From NCBI RefSeq assembly GCF_027912455.1, contig NZ_CP115446.1, positions 2,441,501 through 2,505,500 of the forward strand: DNA of 64,000 nt, given 5' to 3'. This DNA is from Aurantiacibacter sp. MUD61. GTDB lineage: Bacteria; Pseudomonadota; Alphaproteobacteria; Sphingomonadales; Sphingomonadaceae. Positions 33,304 through 45,933 of the stretch are shown one piece after another. Each line of letters starts with the position of its first letter. The stretch's first letter is position 1. The notes below the pieces were generated by a model. The model was not told the DNA's origin. It saw only the letters and a list, made by a program, of their open reading frames with translations, and ran no database searches. Both the position numbers and the translations under genes were made by a program.

Positions 33304-34284
33304 TCAATTCACGCGCTCATAGGGAATGCCTCGTTCGTCGAGCTTCACGAGGACGGACACATTACCTTCGAAATGCCCTGCTCCCACGGCAAGGAGCGTG
33401 GTGCCCGGCTGTTCGAGCCGTTCTTCCAGCCAACGTGCCCATTCCGTGTTGCGCCGGTCGAGCAGCATCGCGTCGATCGATTGACCGATCAGGCCATCGC
33501 CAATGCCGATGCTGAATTCTTCTGCCACTTCGCCGCGAGCCCAGGCGTGCTCGGCCGCCCAGTATTCGTCGCCGAACCGCTCTTCCCAATCGTCGGAGTA
33601 GAAATAGCCCGTTTCCTTGCCGGACCAGTCTACCAGCATGCGCGAAAGATCGGCCATGACTTCCGCATTGTCGAGGCGAAGGAGGCTGTACATGACCTCT
33701 CCCGAATCTTCGATCGTCTCGATCGGACGGCGGCGGGACAGGAATTCGCGCTCTAGCGCCGGCTCCACGCCGAACTCGGAATAGGAAACGCCGCGCTGAT
33801 CCACTTCACCGGTCGAGCCGAGTGTGAGCAACGCCAGCATCACCGGCATGGTATCGACTGCTTCAAACGGCAGAACGGTGCGATTGATCAGTTCGCGCCA
33901 GTGCGGGCGAGCTTCCGGCGTCAGCTGCGCCGATGTGGGCCTGCGGCGATCCATGCGGCCCATCATCTTCGTATCGAGATCGAGCGCGTCCAAATTCCGC
34001 GCATAATCGCTGTCTTCCAGGACCAGCACATCCGACTCTTCGATAACCTGGTTGATCAGAGGGCTGCGCCAGCGAAAGCCGCGGGGCAGGGCGTGGATCG
34101 TGCCGAGCATGTAAATCGTCGTGTCTTCATCGCGGATCGCCCAGATCGCCGGATCGGGGGCATAATCCTGATTGAAGCGATAGTCCTCCGCCTGGTCGCT
34201 CGCTCCGACTTGCGCCGCCGTTGGCTGAGCGACGAGGAAGGCGAGGGGAGCGAGGAAGGCGGTGCGAAGGATTTTGCCGATCAT
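33304..34284 (-). CDS. TraB/GumN family exported protein (third copy)
   Basis: A 326-residue protein with a signal peptide (about 1-24, ending T-A-A-Q). The family motifs are G-T-I-H-A-L-P-R-G and, near the C-terminus, V-G-A-G-H-F-E-G. Compared with the two copies at 28-30 kb it has an N-terminal extension and a longer acidic middle (YFYSDDWEERFGDEYWAAEHAW). Start at the second in-frame ATG, which gives a proper signal peptide. It diverges from glyQ about 100 bases away. Confidence 0.88.
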   Translation of the reverse strand: MIGKILRTAFLAPLAFLVAQPTAAQVGASDQAEDYRFNQDYAPDPAIWAIRDEDTTIYMLGTIHALPRGFRWRSPLINQVIEESDVLVLEDSDYARNLDALDLDTKMMGRMDRRRPTSAQLTPEARPHWRELINRTVLPFEAVDTMPVMLALLTLGSTGEVDQRGVSYSEFGVEPALEREFLSRRRPIETIEDSGEVMYSLLRLDNAEVMADLSRMLVDWSGKETGYFYSDDWEERFGDEYWAAEHAWARGEVAEEFSIGIGDGLIGQSIDAMLLDRRNTEWARWLEERLEQPGTTLLAVGAGHFEGNVSVLVKLDERGIPYERVN

Positions 34285-34390
34285 GGGCCCTATTTGAGAG
34301 GCCAAAAGCCCGCAGTGTCAAGCAGTTCCGATGGCCGCGCGCACGGGCGGCATTGACCCTGCGCGAGGGTTGAGCCATTGCGCCTGCGAA

Positions 34391-35302
34391 ATGACCCAAA
34401 ACACGGCTCGAAATCCGCAGAAATCCTTTCAGGATATGATCCTTGCGCTCCACGATTTCTGGAGCGCCAACGGCTGCCTCATCCTGCAGCCCTATGACAT
34501 GCGCATGGGCGCGGGCACATTTCACACCGCGACCACGCTGCGCGCGCTGGGGCCGGAGCCGTGGAACGCCGCTTTCGTGCAGCCCTGCCGCCGCCCGACC
34601 GATGGCCGCTATGGCGAGAATCCCAACCGCCTGCAGCATTATTACCAGTATCAGGTGATCCTGAAGCCGAGCCCGCCGGACATTCAGGAGTTGTATCTCA
34701 AGAGCCTCGAAGTGATCGGCGTGGATCCGCTCAAGCACGATATACGCTTCGTGGAGGACGATTGGGAAAGCCCGACGCTCGGCGCATGGGGCCTCGGCTG
34801 GGAAGTCTGGTGCGACGGGATGGAAGTTACCCAGTTCACCTATTTCCAGCAGATGGGCGGTTTCGACTGCAAGCCGGTGGCGGGCGAGCTGACCTACGGG
34901 CTGGAACGCCTCGCGATGTATATCCAGGGCGTCGACAACGTCTACGATCTTGATTTCAACGGGCAGGGTGTCAGCTACGGCGAAGTCTTCCTCGAAAACG
35001 AAAAGCAGATGTCGAAGTGGAACTTCGAAGTCGCCGAAACCGATGCGCTGTTCGACCTGTTCAACAAGGCGGAGGCCGAGTGCCGCAACGCGCTCGACAA
35101 TGATGTGCCCATCGCCGCTTACGAGCAGGCGGTGGAAGCCAGCCATTTGTTCAACCTGCTGCAGGCGCGCGGCGTGATCAGCGTGCAGGAGCGCGCCAGC
35201 TACATGGCCCGCGTCCGCGACCTCGCGCGCGGCAGCTGCGAGAAATATGCCGAGGTGATGACACCGCAGTGGCAAGAGAAATTCCCGGAGTGGTCGCTAT
35301 GA
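34391..35302 (+). CDS. glyQ: Glycyl-tRNA synthetase alpha subunit
   Basis: The catalytic class II subunit of the bacterial alpha2beta2 glycyl-tRNA synthetase. The 303-residue protein starts after a short hydrophilic tail with [13 protein letters not shown], and contains [26 protein letters not shown] and G-L-E-R-L-A-M-Y, the typical class II motifs. An in-frame start 60 bases upstream lacks similarity. The stop overlaps glyS (ATGA). Confidence 0.97.
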   Translation: MTQNTARNPQKSFQDMILALHDFWSANGCLILQPYDMRMGAGTFHTATTLRALGPEPWNAAFVQPCRRPTDGRYGENPNRLQHYYQYQVILKPSPPDIQELYLKSLEVIGVDPLKHDIRFVEDDWESPTLGAWGLGWEVWCDGMEVTQFTYFQQMGGFDCKPVAGELTYGLERLAMYIQGVDNVYDLDFNGQGVSYGEVFLENEKQMSKWNFEVAETDALFDLFNKAEAECRNALDNDVPIAAYEQAVEASHLFNLLQARGVISVQERASYMARVRDLARGSCEKYAEVMTPQWQEKFPEWSL

Positions 35303-37686
35303 GTGATTTCCTCCTCGAACTCCGCTCCGAAGAAATTCCCGCCCGCATGCAGGCAGGGGCCCGCAGCGAATTGGAAAAGCTGTTCCGCCGCGAGATGGAT
35401 GCTGCTGGCGTCTCCGTGGGTGACCTTACCGTTTGGTCCACCCCGCGCCGCCTCGCTCTGATCGCGCGCGACCTGCCGGAAGCGACCGAAGCCGTCAGCG
35501 AAGAGGCCAAAGGCCCGCCCGTTGGCGCACCCGACCAGGCGGTGGACGGCTTCTGCCGCAAGAACGGCGTGACGCGCGACGATCTCGAAGTGCGCGACGT
35601 AAAGGGCCGCGAGACCTATTTTGCGGTGAAGAATGTCCCGGGCAAGAGCATGGGCGATCTACTCGCCGCCGCGATCCCCGCGATCATCCGCGATTTCTCC
35701 TGGCCCAAGTCGATGCGTTGGGGCGCTGCCTCGCTTTCGACCGAAAGCCTGCGCTGGGTGCGCCCGCTCTCCGGCATCGTGGCCCTGCTGGGTGACGACG
35801 TGGTCGAATGCGAAGTGCACGGTGTGACTTCGGGCGCAGTGACGCTGGGCCACCGCTTCCATCATTCTGGCGACATCACCATCGGCAATGCAGACGATTA
35901 CGCCATGAAACTGCGCGCGGCGCATGTGATCGTCGATCACGAAGAGCGCGCGACGCTGATCCGCGACGGTGCGCAGCAAGTCGGTTCCGAAGCAGGCCTG
36001 ACGCTGGTCGAGGATGAAGGTCTCGTCATCGAGAACGCCGGCCTTACCGAATGGCCGGTGCCGCTGCTCGGACGGTTCGAGGATGACTTCCTCGAAGTGC
36101 CGCCCGAAACAATCCAGCTCACCGCGCGCGTGAACCAGAAATACTTCGTGTGTGAAAGCAAGGACGGCAAACTCGCCAACGCCTTCATCTGCACCGCCAA
36201 TATCGAAGCCGCCGACCCGGCAGTGGTGGTCGACGGCAACCGGAAAGTCCTCGCCGCCCGGCTGAGCGATGCGCGGTTCTTCTGGGATGTGGATCGGAAG
36301 AAGACGCTGGAGGAGCATGCCGAGGGTTTGAAGCGCATCACCTTCCATGAAAAGCTCGGCACGGTTGCCGATAAGGTGGAGCGCGTTGCAAAGCTCGCCC
36401 GCTGGCTGGTGGAAGAAGGGATTGTCACGCCAGACCTCCAATCCCGTCATTCCCGCGAAGGCGGGAATCCAGCTTCTGGTGAAGAAAGCGGGACCCCCGC
36501 CTTCGCGGGGGTGACGAAAGAGGAACTGGCCGATCTCGCCGAGCAAGCCGCGCGCCTCGCCAAGGCCGATCTCGTCACCGAAATGGTCGGTGAATTCCCC
36601 GAGCTGCAGGGCCTGATGGGCGGCTACTACGCCCGCGCCGAGGGGCTGCCGGACGAAGTCGCCGACGCGATCCGCGATCACTACAAGCCGGTGGGGCAGG
36701 GCGATGATGTACCGACCGCTCCGGTGACGGTGGCGGTATCGCTCGCTGATAAGCTGGATACGCTCATCGCATTTTTCAGCCATGACATGAGGCCAACAGG
36801 ATCGAAAGATCCATTCGCGCTTCGACGTGCCGCAATGGGCGTTATTGCCCTTTTGCTGTCAAACAATCTGCGCGTGAAATTGGGCAATCCGCTTTTCAAG
36901 CTTGGTGGAGGTCTACTTTTGCGCACTCAGACATCCATCGCGAAGGAGGGATTGAAGGCATTCACCGCCTTGGCACCCTTCGTGGGAAGAAAAGCTGCTT
37001 CCGATGCGATGGTGCACGCTCTCAAATCCTCCGAGAAAACCCCTGAGGAAGAAGGTCAGGAGATCGTGAACATCGCAGGTGAATCCACCACCGCGTTGCT
37101 CGACTTCTTCGCCGACCGCCTAAAGGTCCAACAGCGCGAAGCTGGCGTTCGCCACGACCTGATCGATGCCGTGTTCGCGCTCGGCGGGGAGGACGATCTC
37201 GTTCGCCTGCTCGCCCGTGTGCATGCGCTCCAGGCCTTTGTCGAAACCGACAACGGCACCAATCTTCTCGCCGGATACAAGCGCGCCGCGAATATCCTCA
37301 AGAAAGAAGATTGGTCCAGCGAACCTGTCCACACCGGTGATGAAGACCCCCTCGAGAATGTCGACAATCCCGAATTGCGCGAAGTCTATGCCGAGCAGGT
37401 CAAGGCGAAGGGCGAAACACTTTCCTACACGCCCGAGCCTGCCGAAAAGGCGCTGATCGATGCGCTCAATGCGGCGGAACCGCAGGCCGAGATGGCCATT
37501 GCTAAGGAAGACTTTGCCGCGGCCATGTCTGCTCTCGCCTCCTTGCGCGCGCCGATCGATGCGTTTTTCGAGGAGGTGACGGTGAATGATGAGGACGAGG
37601 TCAAACGAAAGTCTCGCCTCGGACTGCTTGCGCGTTTTCGTGCTGCAGTGCACAATGTCGCCGACTTCTCGAAGATCGAGAGCTAG
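35299..37686 (+). CDS. glyS: Glycyl-tRNA synthetase beta subunit, with in-frame insertions
   Basis: The tRNA-binding subunit, 795 residues, against about 690 in E. coli. Family segments are clear: [11 protein letters not shown] (N-terminus), F-P-K-S-M-R-W type ([10 protein letters not shown]), the VNQKYF region, and the C-terminal DALR-like anticodon domain. Two additions account for the length. One is about 24 residues encoded by a palindromic element (around residues 383-406, containing H-S-R-E-G-G-N-P and A-F-A-G-V-T). The other is about 50 residues near 510-570 in a more AT-rich stretch. The frame stays open, so a functional enzyme is expected. Confidence 0.95.
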   Translation: MSDFLLELRSEEIPARMQAGARSELEKLFRREMDAAGVSVGDLTVWSTPRRLALIARDLPEATEAVSEEAKGPPVGAPDQAVDGFCRKNGVTRDDLEVRDVKGRETYFAVKNVPGKSMGDLLAAAIPAIIRDFSWPKSMRWGAASLSTESLRWVRPLSGIVALLGDDVVECEVHGVTSGAVTLGHRFHHSGDITIGNADDYAMKLRAAHVIVDHEERATLIRDGAQQVGSEAGLTLVEDEGLVIENAGLTEWPVPLLGRFEDDFLEVPPETIQLTARVNQKYFVCESKDGKLANAFICTANIEAADPAVVVDGNRKVLAARLSDARFFWDVDRKKTLEEHAEGLKRITFHEKLGTVADKVERVAKLARWLVEEGIVTPDLQSRHSREGGNPASGEESGTPAFAGVTKEELADLAEQAARLAKADLVTEMVGEFPELQGLMGGYYARAEGLPDEVADAIRDHYKPVGQGDDVPTAPVTVAVSLADKLDTLIAFFSHDMRPTGSKDPFALRRAAMGVIALLLSNNLRVKLGNPLFKLGGGLLLRTQTSIAKEGLKAFTALAPFVGRKAASDAMVHALKSSEKTPEEEGQEIVNIAGESTTALLDFFADRLKVQQREAGVRHDLIDAVFALGGEDDLVRLLARVHALQAFVETDNGTNLLAGYKRAANILKKEDWSSEPVHTGDEDPLENVDNPELREVYAEQVKAKGETLSYTPEPAEKALIDALNAAEPQAEMAIAKEDFAAAMSALASLRAPIDAFFEEVTVNDEDEVKRKSRLGLLARFRAAVHNVADFSKIES
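36445..36515. repeat. Palindromic repeat element inserted in frame in glyS
   Basis: Left arm CGTCATTCCCGCGAAGGCGG (continuing GAATCC) and right arm GGACCCCCGCCTTCGCGGGG (continuing GTGACG) are inverted copies matching at about 22 of 26 positions, with a 20-base AT-richer centre. It is the GTCATTCCCGCGAAGGCGGGAA type of intergenic repeat found widely in proteobacteria. Its reading here is stop-free and keeps the frame. No other copy was noticed in the window. Confidence 0.8.
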
Positions 37687-37810
37687 TTCGCAAAGTCCAC
37701 GCATTTCCTATGGGTTCTCGCCATAAAATGCCGTGACAACAATAATTTGAAGCAGGTCGGGCGCGTGCTTACAAACCCGATCTGTGTTCCACCAAAGGGA
37801 CAGGTCATCA

Positions 37811-40462
<2,652 letters not shown>

Positions 40463-40480
<18 letters not shown>

Positions 40481-41230
40481 TTTGCGCCCGGTGAGTGTGA
40501 CGATCTCGAACGTCTCGCTCACCTTGCCATCATCGTCCGCCATGGCGGCAAAGGCCTCTGCTGCGCGCTCAGCACCGGCTCGGGTGAGCGGCGGCGGGGT
40601 CGAAGCGAGGACGCCTGTCATCGCCATACCGCGAAGGTCCTGCACCAGCGTGCGCATGGCGGAATAGCGGACAGTGAGCTGGTAGCTGTCGACCACCGGA
40701 TCGGACCATCCGGCGCGCGAGAGCAGCTGCGGGCACGAACGCGGATCGATCAGCGGATGCATGCGCGCAGCGGGCTTATCCGGCTCAGCCGCCAGCATGG
40801 CGCGGCGCAGCTTCGGCAAGCTCATCCCGCCGATGAAGCAGGCAACCGCCATCCCGCCGGGCTTCAGCAGCTCACGCATCTGGATGAGCGCGCCGGGCAG
40901 ATCGTTGACGGTGTCGAGGCTATTGACGCTGGCGACCAGATCGAAGGAGCCCGACATCTGGTCCACCGGCTGGTCGAAGTCCTGCAACCCGGTGCGCGCA
41001 AAGCTCATCGAACGCTCCCAGTTCGCCTGTTCGAGCAAATGGCTGCCAAAGCCTTCGAGCAGCACATCGGTGCCTTCGAAGCGTACGAAGGTGAGCCGTT
41101 CGTGAATGTCCTCCGCCATGTGTTCGAGCAGGAACAGTGCACTCTCGCCGCGCTCCAGCATGGTCTCTGCGCGCTTGGAGCGGGCGAGTTTACGGGGCTT
41201 ACTGAAGATCTGTGGCGGCGCGGTCGACAT
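40463..41230 (-). CDS. SAM-dependent methyltransferase, NDUFAF5/BioC-like
   Basis: A class I methyltransferase-like protein of 255 residues. The N-terminus I-F-S-K-P-R-K-L-A-R-S-K-R-A matches the alphaproteobacterial group related to mitochondrial NDUFAF5, a complex I assembly hydroxylase. The SAM motif I region (EGFGSHLLEQANW) is degenerate, lacking D/E-x-G-x-G-x-G, whereas motif F-D-L-V-A-S-V-N-S-L-D-T-V-N-D-L-P-G-A-L-I is well kept. Methyl transfer is therefore uncertain. It diverges from comF. Confidence 0.82.
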
Positions 41231-41271
41231 GCCGCTTGCCTACAGAGGCGAGGCGATGCAGCATAGGGCCA

Positions 41272-42015
41272 ATGTCGGTTTCCCGAACGATGTCAGAGGC
41301 CTTCGCCCCGCTGGTGGACCTGGTCTACCCGCCGCGCTGCCCTCTGTGCGGCGACGGTCTGGGCGAGCAGAGCGGCCTCTGCCTGTCTTGCTGGGAAACG
41401 CTCGCTCTTCCGAGAGAGCCAAGCTGCACGTCCTGCCAACGCCCCCTTGGCGACGACACGCATGAGGGCATGATTTGCGCCGCTTGCATGCAAAACCCAC
41501 CAAAGCATGATGGCATCGCGGCGGGCACGATCTACAACGATACCTCGCGGAAGCTGGTGCTGAGCTTCAAGCATGGTCGCAAGATCGCTCTCGCGCCGAT
41601 GCTCGCCGGCATGATTTGGGCACGGTTAGCGGGGCTCGAAGGTAGGTGGCTCGCAGTCCCGGTTCCGCTCCACCGGTTCCGATTGTGGAGCCGCGGCTTC
41701 AATCAGTCGGCTCTGCTTGCCCGCGAGATAGCGAAAGCCGAGAACATCGAATTGCTGGTCGACGGCTTGGTGCGCACGAAACCCACACCCAGTCTTGGCG
41801 GTCTTGGCAAGAGGGAGCGCGCACGATCTCTGCAGGGGGCGATCGCTCCGCATCCGAAGCGGAAGGACATGCTTAAAGGCGCGAATGTGCTGCTAGTCGA
41901 TGATGTGCTCACCAGCGGTGCAACGACAAATGCCTGTGTGTCGGTGCTGAAACGAGCAGGGGCAAAGCGCGTGAAAATCGCCTGCTTCTCGCGCGTACTG
42001 GATGAAGCGCTGTGA
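41272..42015 (+). CDS. ComF family phosphoribosyltransferase-like protein
   Basis: A 247-residue ComF/GntX-type protein implicated in DNA uptake or use in naturally competent bacteria. An N-terminal zinc ribbon (C-P-L-C-G ... C-L-S-C-W and C-T-S-C ... C-A-A-C) is followed by a type I phosphoribosyltransferase domain with the PRPP motif V-L-L-V-D-D-V-L-T-S-G-A-T-T. The start at 41272 (MSVSRTMSEAF) is uncertain; 41290 is the alternative. A GC-rich hairpin follows. Confidence 0.92.
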   Translation: MSVSRTMSEAFAPLVDLVYPPRCPLCGDGLGEQSGLCLSCWETLALPREPSCTSCQRPLGDDTHEGMICAACMQNPPKHDGIAAGTIYNDTSRKLVLSFKHGRKIALAPMLAGMIWARLAGLEGRWLAVPVPLHRFRLWSRGFNQSALLAREIAKAENIELLVDGLVRTKPTPSLGGLGKRERARSLQGAIAPHPKRKDMLKGANVLLVDDVLTSGATTNACVSVLKRAGAKRVKIACFSRVLDEAL

Positions 42016-42038
42016 CCGGTAAGGCTGCCAAAAAGCAA

Positions 42039-42066
42039 AACGCCCGGGAGGTTAATCCCGGGCGTT
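42039..42066 (+). terminator. Terminator-like hairpin after comF
   Basis: AACGCCCGGGA-GGTTAA-TCCCGGGCGTT, an 11-base perfect stem preceded by A-rich sequence. No U-run downstream on the plus strand. Confidence 0.55.
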
Positions 42067-42327
42067 CGCGTGACGATATCGCTGGAACCTCGCACCACCC
42101 CCCAGTGAGTGCGGCAGCTCCAAACCCTCATGATTCGACCCGCTTGCGCGGTTCCGAAACCTCCCATCCCTTGACCGGAATGAAAGCCGGCTCGTCCGGC
42201 CGGATGACGCGTTCATTTCACTGAAAGGTTCAAAAGCAAACCACGAACTCACAGCGCGATAGATTTCGGCACACAATTGTGATTATCGTGCAACAAACCG
42301 GTATATTGATTGCAACCGGTTTTGCAG
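42067..42327. other. Intergenic region upstream of hisI
   Basis: About 260 bases with no convincing gene. Its last third is AT-rich and contains a possible -10 (TATATT, 42302-42307) with TTGTGA 19 bases upstream, overlapping a pair of AACCGGT repeats. Several short G/C-rich self-complementary stretches (for example CCGGCTCGTCCGG near 42190) hint at RNA structure, but I cannot assign a class. Confidence 0.5.
42296..42320. repeat. Direct AACCGGT repeats over the hisI promoter
   Basis: AACCGGT at 42296-42302 and 42314-42320, 18 bases apart, flanking TATATT. Each contains the palindrome ACCGGT. They resemble an operator pair. Confidence 0.45.
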
Positions 42328-42720
42328 ATGCGAAAGGCCACTATCATTTCCAGCCATAATCATGAGCGCGAGCACGGCACGCAGTTGATGCCAAAGTTCG
42401 ATCAGGCGGGCCTGATGAGTGCAGTCGTGCAGGATTCCCGCAGCGGCGAGGTGCTGATGGTCGCCTTCATGGATGAAGAAGCGCTCACAGCCACGCGAGA
42501 AAGTGGAGAGGCGCATTTCCATTCGCGCAGCCGGGGCAAGCTTTGGAAAAAGGGCGAGACATCAGGGAACGTCCTCCGGGTCGAGCAGATGCTGATCGAC
42601 TGCGATCAAGATGCGGTTGTGCTGAAAGTGATCCCGGCAGGCCCGACCTGCCACACCGGCGCGCGCAGTTGTTTCTACCGCGAGCTCGAAGGCGACACGC
42701 TGAAACCGGTGACCGATTAG
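42328..42720 (+). CDS. hisI: Phosphoribosyl-AMP cyclohydrolase
   Basis: The zinc-dependent third step of histidine synthesis, opening the purine ring of phosphoribosyl-AMP. The metal and active-site motifs are visible: [24 protein letters not shown] and C-H-T-G-A-R-S-C. The family core starts at P-K-F-D-Q-A-G-L. An ATG at 42328 gives 130 residues. One at 42388 gives 110 and a more usual leader length. Neither has a good ribosome site. It is the only his gene in the window. Confidence 0.93.
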   Translation: MRKATIISSHNHEREHGTQLMPKFDQAGLMSAVVQDSRSGEVLMVAFMDEEALTATRESGEAHFHSRSRGKLWKKGETSGNVLRVEQMLIDCDQDAVVLKVIPAGPTCHTGARSCFYRELEGDTLKPVTD

Positions 42721-43478
42721 GCTTTGGAACTCGCTTCGGAGTCGCGCAGCGCATTCTCCCAATGGCCCAGCTCTTTCTTCGCATCGCTGACAAACGGACT
42801 GCGGCGGATATACCATTCAAAGGCTTTCGCCAGCCAGCTCCCCGGTGCGCGTAGAGGTCTGCCGACCTGGCAGAGCAGGATGATGCGCGGTTCATCGGTG
42901 CGGTTCCACACCTCATGCTCATAAGTGTCGTCGAAGATTGTCCATTCGCCTTCACGCCAATGCACGTTCTCCCGATCGACCTGCATGACGCAATTCGCGC
43001 GATCCTGCGGGACGATAAGACCGAGATGGGCGGTGAAGAAGCTTTTCGAAACGCCGTGATGCCGCACGATATGCGCACCCGGCGCAAGGATTGAGAAGAA
43101 CGCGGAATTCAGTTTCGGAATGCGCCGCACAAGCTGCGTTGTGCGCGGCGCCCTTGCCATGTTTTCAGGGACCTCATGACCATAACCGATGAGGAAGAAG
43201 CTGCGCCAGGCGTCGTCTGTGGCAATGCGGCGATGATCCGGTGAAATGCGCCTCAGCGGCGGGACGGCGTCGCGATGCTCATAAATCCGGAGTGCTTCAT
43301 CGCGGATATCTTCCCAGTGCTCCGCTACCTCTCGCGTCCAGTCGAATTGCTCGGCATTGAGCACAGGATCATTGGGAATGAGCGAAAATTTCGCCGCAAA
43401 GTCATTTAGTTTGAAGCGATATTTTTTGAGCCACTGATAGACGAGCGGCCTGTCGGGCAAGGCGTTTCCGGATGCCAT
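42717..43478 (-). CDS. Aspartyl/asparaginyl beta-hydroxylase family dioxygenase
   Basis: A predicted Fe(II)/2-oxoglutarate oxygenase of 253 residues. The AspH/LpxO-type core shows [22 protein letters not shown] with the 2-oxoglutarate region, then [19 protein letters not shown] with the second iron histidine, and R-I-I-L-L downstream. The substrate is unknown; protein side chains or lipid A acyl chains are precedents. It overlaps hisI by four bases, tail to tail. Confidence 0.9.
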   Translation of the reverse strand: MASGNALPDRPLVYQWLKKYRFKLNDFAAKFSLIPNDPVLNAEQFDWTREVAEHWEDIRDEALRIYEHRDAVPPLRRISPDHRRIATDDAWRSFFLIGYGHEVPENMARAPRTTQLVRRIPKLNSAFFSILAPGAHIVRHHGVSKSFFTAHLGLIVPQDRANCVMQVDRENVHWREGEWTIFDDTYEHEVWNRTDEPRIILLCQVGRPLRAPGSWLAKAFEWYIRRSPFVSDAKKELGHWENALRDSEASSKA

Positions 43479-43571
43479 GCGAAATCCCCCCTCGGATTCT
43501 CACCACGCGACCCACACTGTGATTGTTGCAGAATTCCGCGAGAGAGCAAGGGCACGGCAGAGGCTCAACAG

Positions 43572-43602
43572 AAAGGGGGGGCAGCCATGCCACACCCCCT
43601 TC
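43572..43602 (-). terminator. Intrinsic terminator of cysK
   Basis: On the minus strand AAGGGGG-TGT-GGCA-TGGC-TGCC-CCCCCTTT, followed by CTGTT. Just past the cysK stop. Confidence 0.7.
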
Positions 43603-43626
43603 TTGTTAATCGTCTGACATCTGATC

Positions 43627-44547
43627 TTATTCAGAAGGCAGGAAGTCCGGTACCGAGAGATAGCGTTCGCCGGTATCGTAATTGAAGCCCAGCACGCGGG
43701 TGCCTGCTTCGAGTTCCGGCAGCTTCTTCGCAATAGCGGCCAGGGTTGCGCCAGAGCTGATGCCGACAAGCATGCCTTCTTCAGCTGCGCAGCGGCGTGC
43801 CATTTCCTTGGCCTGCTCTGCATCGACAGCAATCGCACCGTCGATCGACTGGGTGTGCAGATTGCCCGGAATAAAGCCCGCGCCAATGCCCTGAATGGGA
43901 TGCGGGCCAGGCTGGCCGCCGGAAATTACCGGAGACAGCTCAGGCTCCACGCCATAGGCGCGGCAGTTTGGCCAGACTTTCTTCATCTCCTCTGCGCACC
44001 CGGTGAGATGTCCGCCGGTGCCGACGCCAGTAATCATCACGTCGATCGGTGTGTCCTTGAAGTCGTTGATGATTTCCTGCGCGGTCGTGCGGGCATGGAT
44101 TGCCGGATTGGAGTCGTTCTCGAATTGCTGCGGCATCCACGCATTTTCGGTCTGCTCGACCAGTTCCTGCGCCCGTTCAATCGCGCCCTTCATGCCTTTT
44201 TCCTTGGGCGTCAGGTCGAATTCGGCGCCATAGGCCAGCATCAGGCGGCGACGTTCCAGGCTCATGCTTTCGGGCATGACGAGGATCAGCTTGTAGCCTT
44301 TGACAGCGGCAACCATCGCCAGACCGATCCCGGTATTACCGCTGGTCGGCTCGATAATCGTTCCGCCGGGTTTCAGTGCGCCCGAATTCTCGGCATCCTC
44401 GACCATGGCCAGCGCAATACGATCCTTGATCGATCCGCCGGGATTGGCCCGCTCGCTCTTGATCCAGACCTCATGGTCAGGAAACAGGCGCGAAAGGCGG
44501 ATGTGTGGCGTGTTGCCGATGGAATGCAGAATACTGTCGAACTTCAT
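43627..44547 (-). CDS. cysK: Cysteine synthase A (O-acetylserine sulfhydrylase)
   Basis: A PLP enzyme making cysteine from O-acetylserine and sulfide. The 306-residue protein has the PLP lysine in G-G-S-I-K-D-R (K41), the substrate loop P-T-S-G-N-T-G, and the phosphate loop G-T-G-G-H-L-T-G. The C-terminal S-S-G-A segment follows (G-I-S-S-G-A). Full length. It begins three bases after the MFS gene ends and probably shares its transcript. Confidence 0.95.
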   Translation of the reverse strand: MKFDSILHSIGNTPHIRLSRLFPDHEVWIKSERANPGGSIKDRIALAMVEDAENSGALKPGGTIIEPTSGNTGIGLAMVAAVKGYKLILVMPESMSLERRRLMLAYGAEFDLTPKEKGMKGAIERAQELVEQTENAWMPQQFENDSNPAIHARTTAQEIINDFKDTPIDVMITGVGTGGHLTGCAEEMKKVWPNCRAYGVEPELSPVISGGQPGPHPIQGIGAGFIPGNLHTQSIDGAIAVDAEQAKEMARRCAAEEGMLVGISSGATLAAIAKKLPELEAGTRVLGFNYDTGERYLSVPDFLPSE

Positions 44548-44550
44548 GGG

Positions 44551-45870
44551 TCAGGTCCCTTCTGTGCCGGGATTGGTATCTGTTTTCTCGTGACCACGAG
44601 ATTGGGTGTTTTCGTGTTCTTGCAACTCTTCAGGCGGCTCGAAGGTCCGAGTTGTGCGCAAAACGGGGAAGAGCACGGCCCAAAGGCCAACGGTGACGAC
44701 CGCTCCGACGCCGCCAAGCGCCACCGCTGCGACTGGTCCAATCAGAAACGCAAGGCTGCCTGAGAAGAAGTCACCGAATTCATTGCTAGCGCTGATGGTG
44801 AGCTGGGAAACGGCGGAGACACGCCCGCGCTTTTCATCTGGCGTGTGGAGCTGGATCAGCGACTGGCGAATGTAGACGCTGAACATGTCCGCCGCGCCGA
44901 CGACGAACAGCAGGCCTAGGCTGAGCACCATTGAGCGAGAGAAGGCAAAGCCGACGGTCGCCAGACCGAACACAGCGACCGAAATCAGCATAAGCGGGCC
45001 GACATTGCGATTGAGCGGTCGAAAACTGAACAGCAGAGCCGTCGCCGCAGCACCGACGGCAGGGGCCATTGCCAACTGACTGAGGCCCGTCGCGCCGACC
45101 TGTAGAATGTCGCGCGCAAACACCGGGAAAAGCGCTGTCGCTCCAGCAAGGAACACGGCGAACAGATCCAGCGTGATCGTGCTCAGCACCATCTTGTTGT
45201 CGCGCACATAGGCAAGCCCGTCTCGGATCTGCTTGATGGGCGCTTCCTTGGGCTGGGCTTTGCGTGGTGGAAGGTCCTTGATCGTGGTGATGCCGATCAG
45301 CGCAACGACGTAGAGGGCTGCGGCCACCGCATAGGGCAGGGCGGGGGCTACCACGTAGAGATATCCGCCCATCGCCGGGCCAACGATGCTTCCCGTTTGC
45401 CATGCAATGGACGAAAGGGCGATCGCCTGCGGCAGGAGCTTCGGCGGAACAAGGTTGGGTGCAAGCGCAGAATAAGCAGGGCCCGCAAAGGCGCGCACGA
45501 TGCCGAGGACAATCGCAACGCCGAACAGCAGCGGGAGCGACATCGCGTCCTGCCAAGTCGCGGCGGCAAGTACACTGGCACAGGCAATCTGGCCTAGGAG
45601 CGTCAACCGCGCGAGATTGCGCCTGTCGAACAGGTCTGCGGCAAGCCCGGTAAATGGCGTCAGGATGAAAAGGGGAAGGAATTGCAGGAGGCCGACCAGC
45701 GCCAGCTGTCCCGATGCCTCGCCCACGCTCATCCCGCCATCGCGCGCGAGATTATATGTCTGCCACCCGATAATCAGCAGCATCGCATATTGCGCCAGCA
45801 TCTTCGCGAAACGCGAAATCACATATGCGCGGAAATTGACGATGTGGAATGGGTGGGTCGGTTCGCTCAC
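44551..45870 (-). CDS. MFS transporter (DHA3/EntS-like)
   Basis: A 439-residue inner-membrane carrier with about 12 hydrophobic helices. The N-terminus P-F-H-I-V-N-F-R-A-Y-V-I-S-R-F and the loop L-A-D-L-F-D-R-R-N-L-A-R (motif A region) are typical of MFS_3 exporters such as EntS. The substrate is unknown. GTG at 45870 gives the usual family start (SEPTHPFHI); a TTG 36 bases upstream is less likely. The hydrophilic C-terminal tail is Glu/Thr-rich. Coupled with cysK, export of a sulfur metabolite is possible but speculative. Confidence 0.9.
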   Translation of the reverse strand: MSEPTHPFHIVNFRAYVISRFAKMLAQYAMLLIIGWQTYNLARDGGMSVGEASGQLALVGLLQFLPLFILTPFTGLAADLFDRRNLARLTLLGQIACASVLAAATWQDAMSLPLLFGVAIVLGIVRAFAGPAYSALAPNLVPPKLLPQAIALSSIAWQTGSIVGPAMGGYLYVVAPALPYAVAAALYVVALIGITTIKDLPPRKAQPKEAPIKQIRDGLAYVRDNKMVLSTITLDLFAVFLAGATALFPVFARDILQVGATGLSQLAMAPAVGAAATALLFSFRPLNRNVGPLMLISVAVFGLATVGFAFSRSMVLSLGLLFVVGAADMFSVYIRQSLIQLHTPDEKRGRVSAVSQLTISASNEFGDFFSGSLAFLIGPVAAVALGGVGAVVTVGLWAVLFPVLRTTRTFEPPEELQEHENTQSRGHEKTDTNPGTEGT

Positions 45871-45933
45871 GCACAGCGCAATGGCAGCGCGCGCGGCGCT
45901 TGCCAAGCTAGCTTCGATTTAGAGGAGTAAAGC

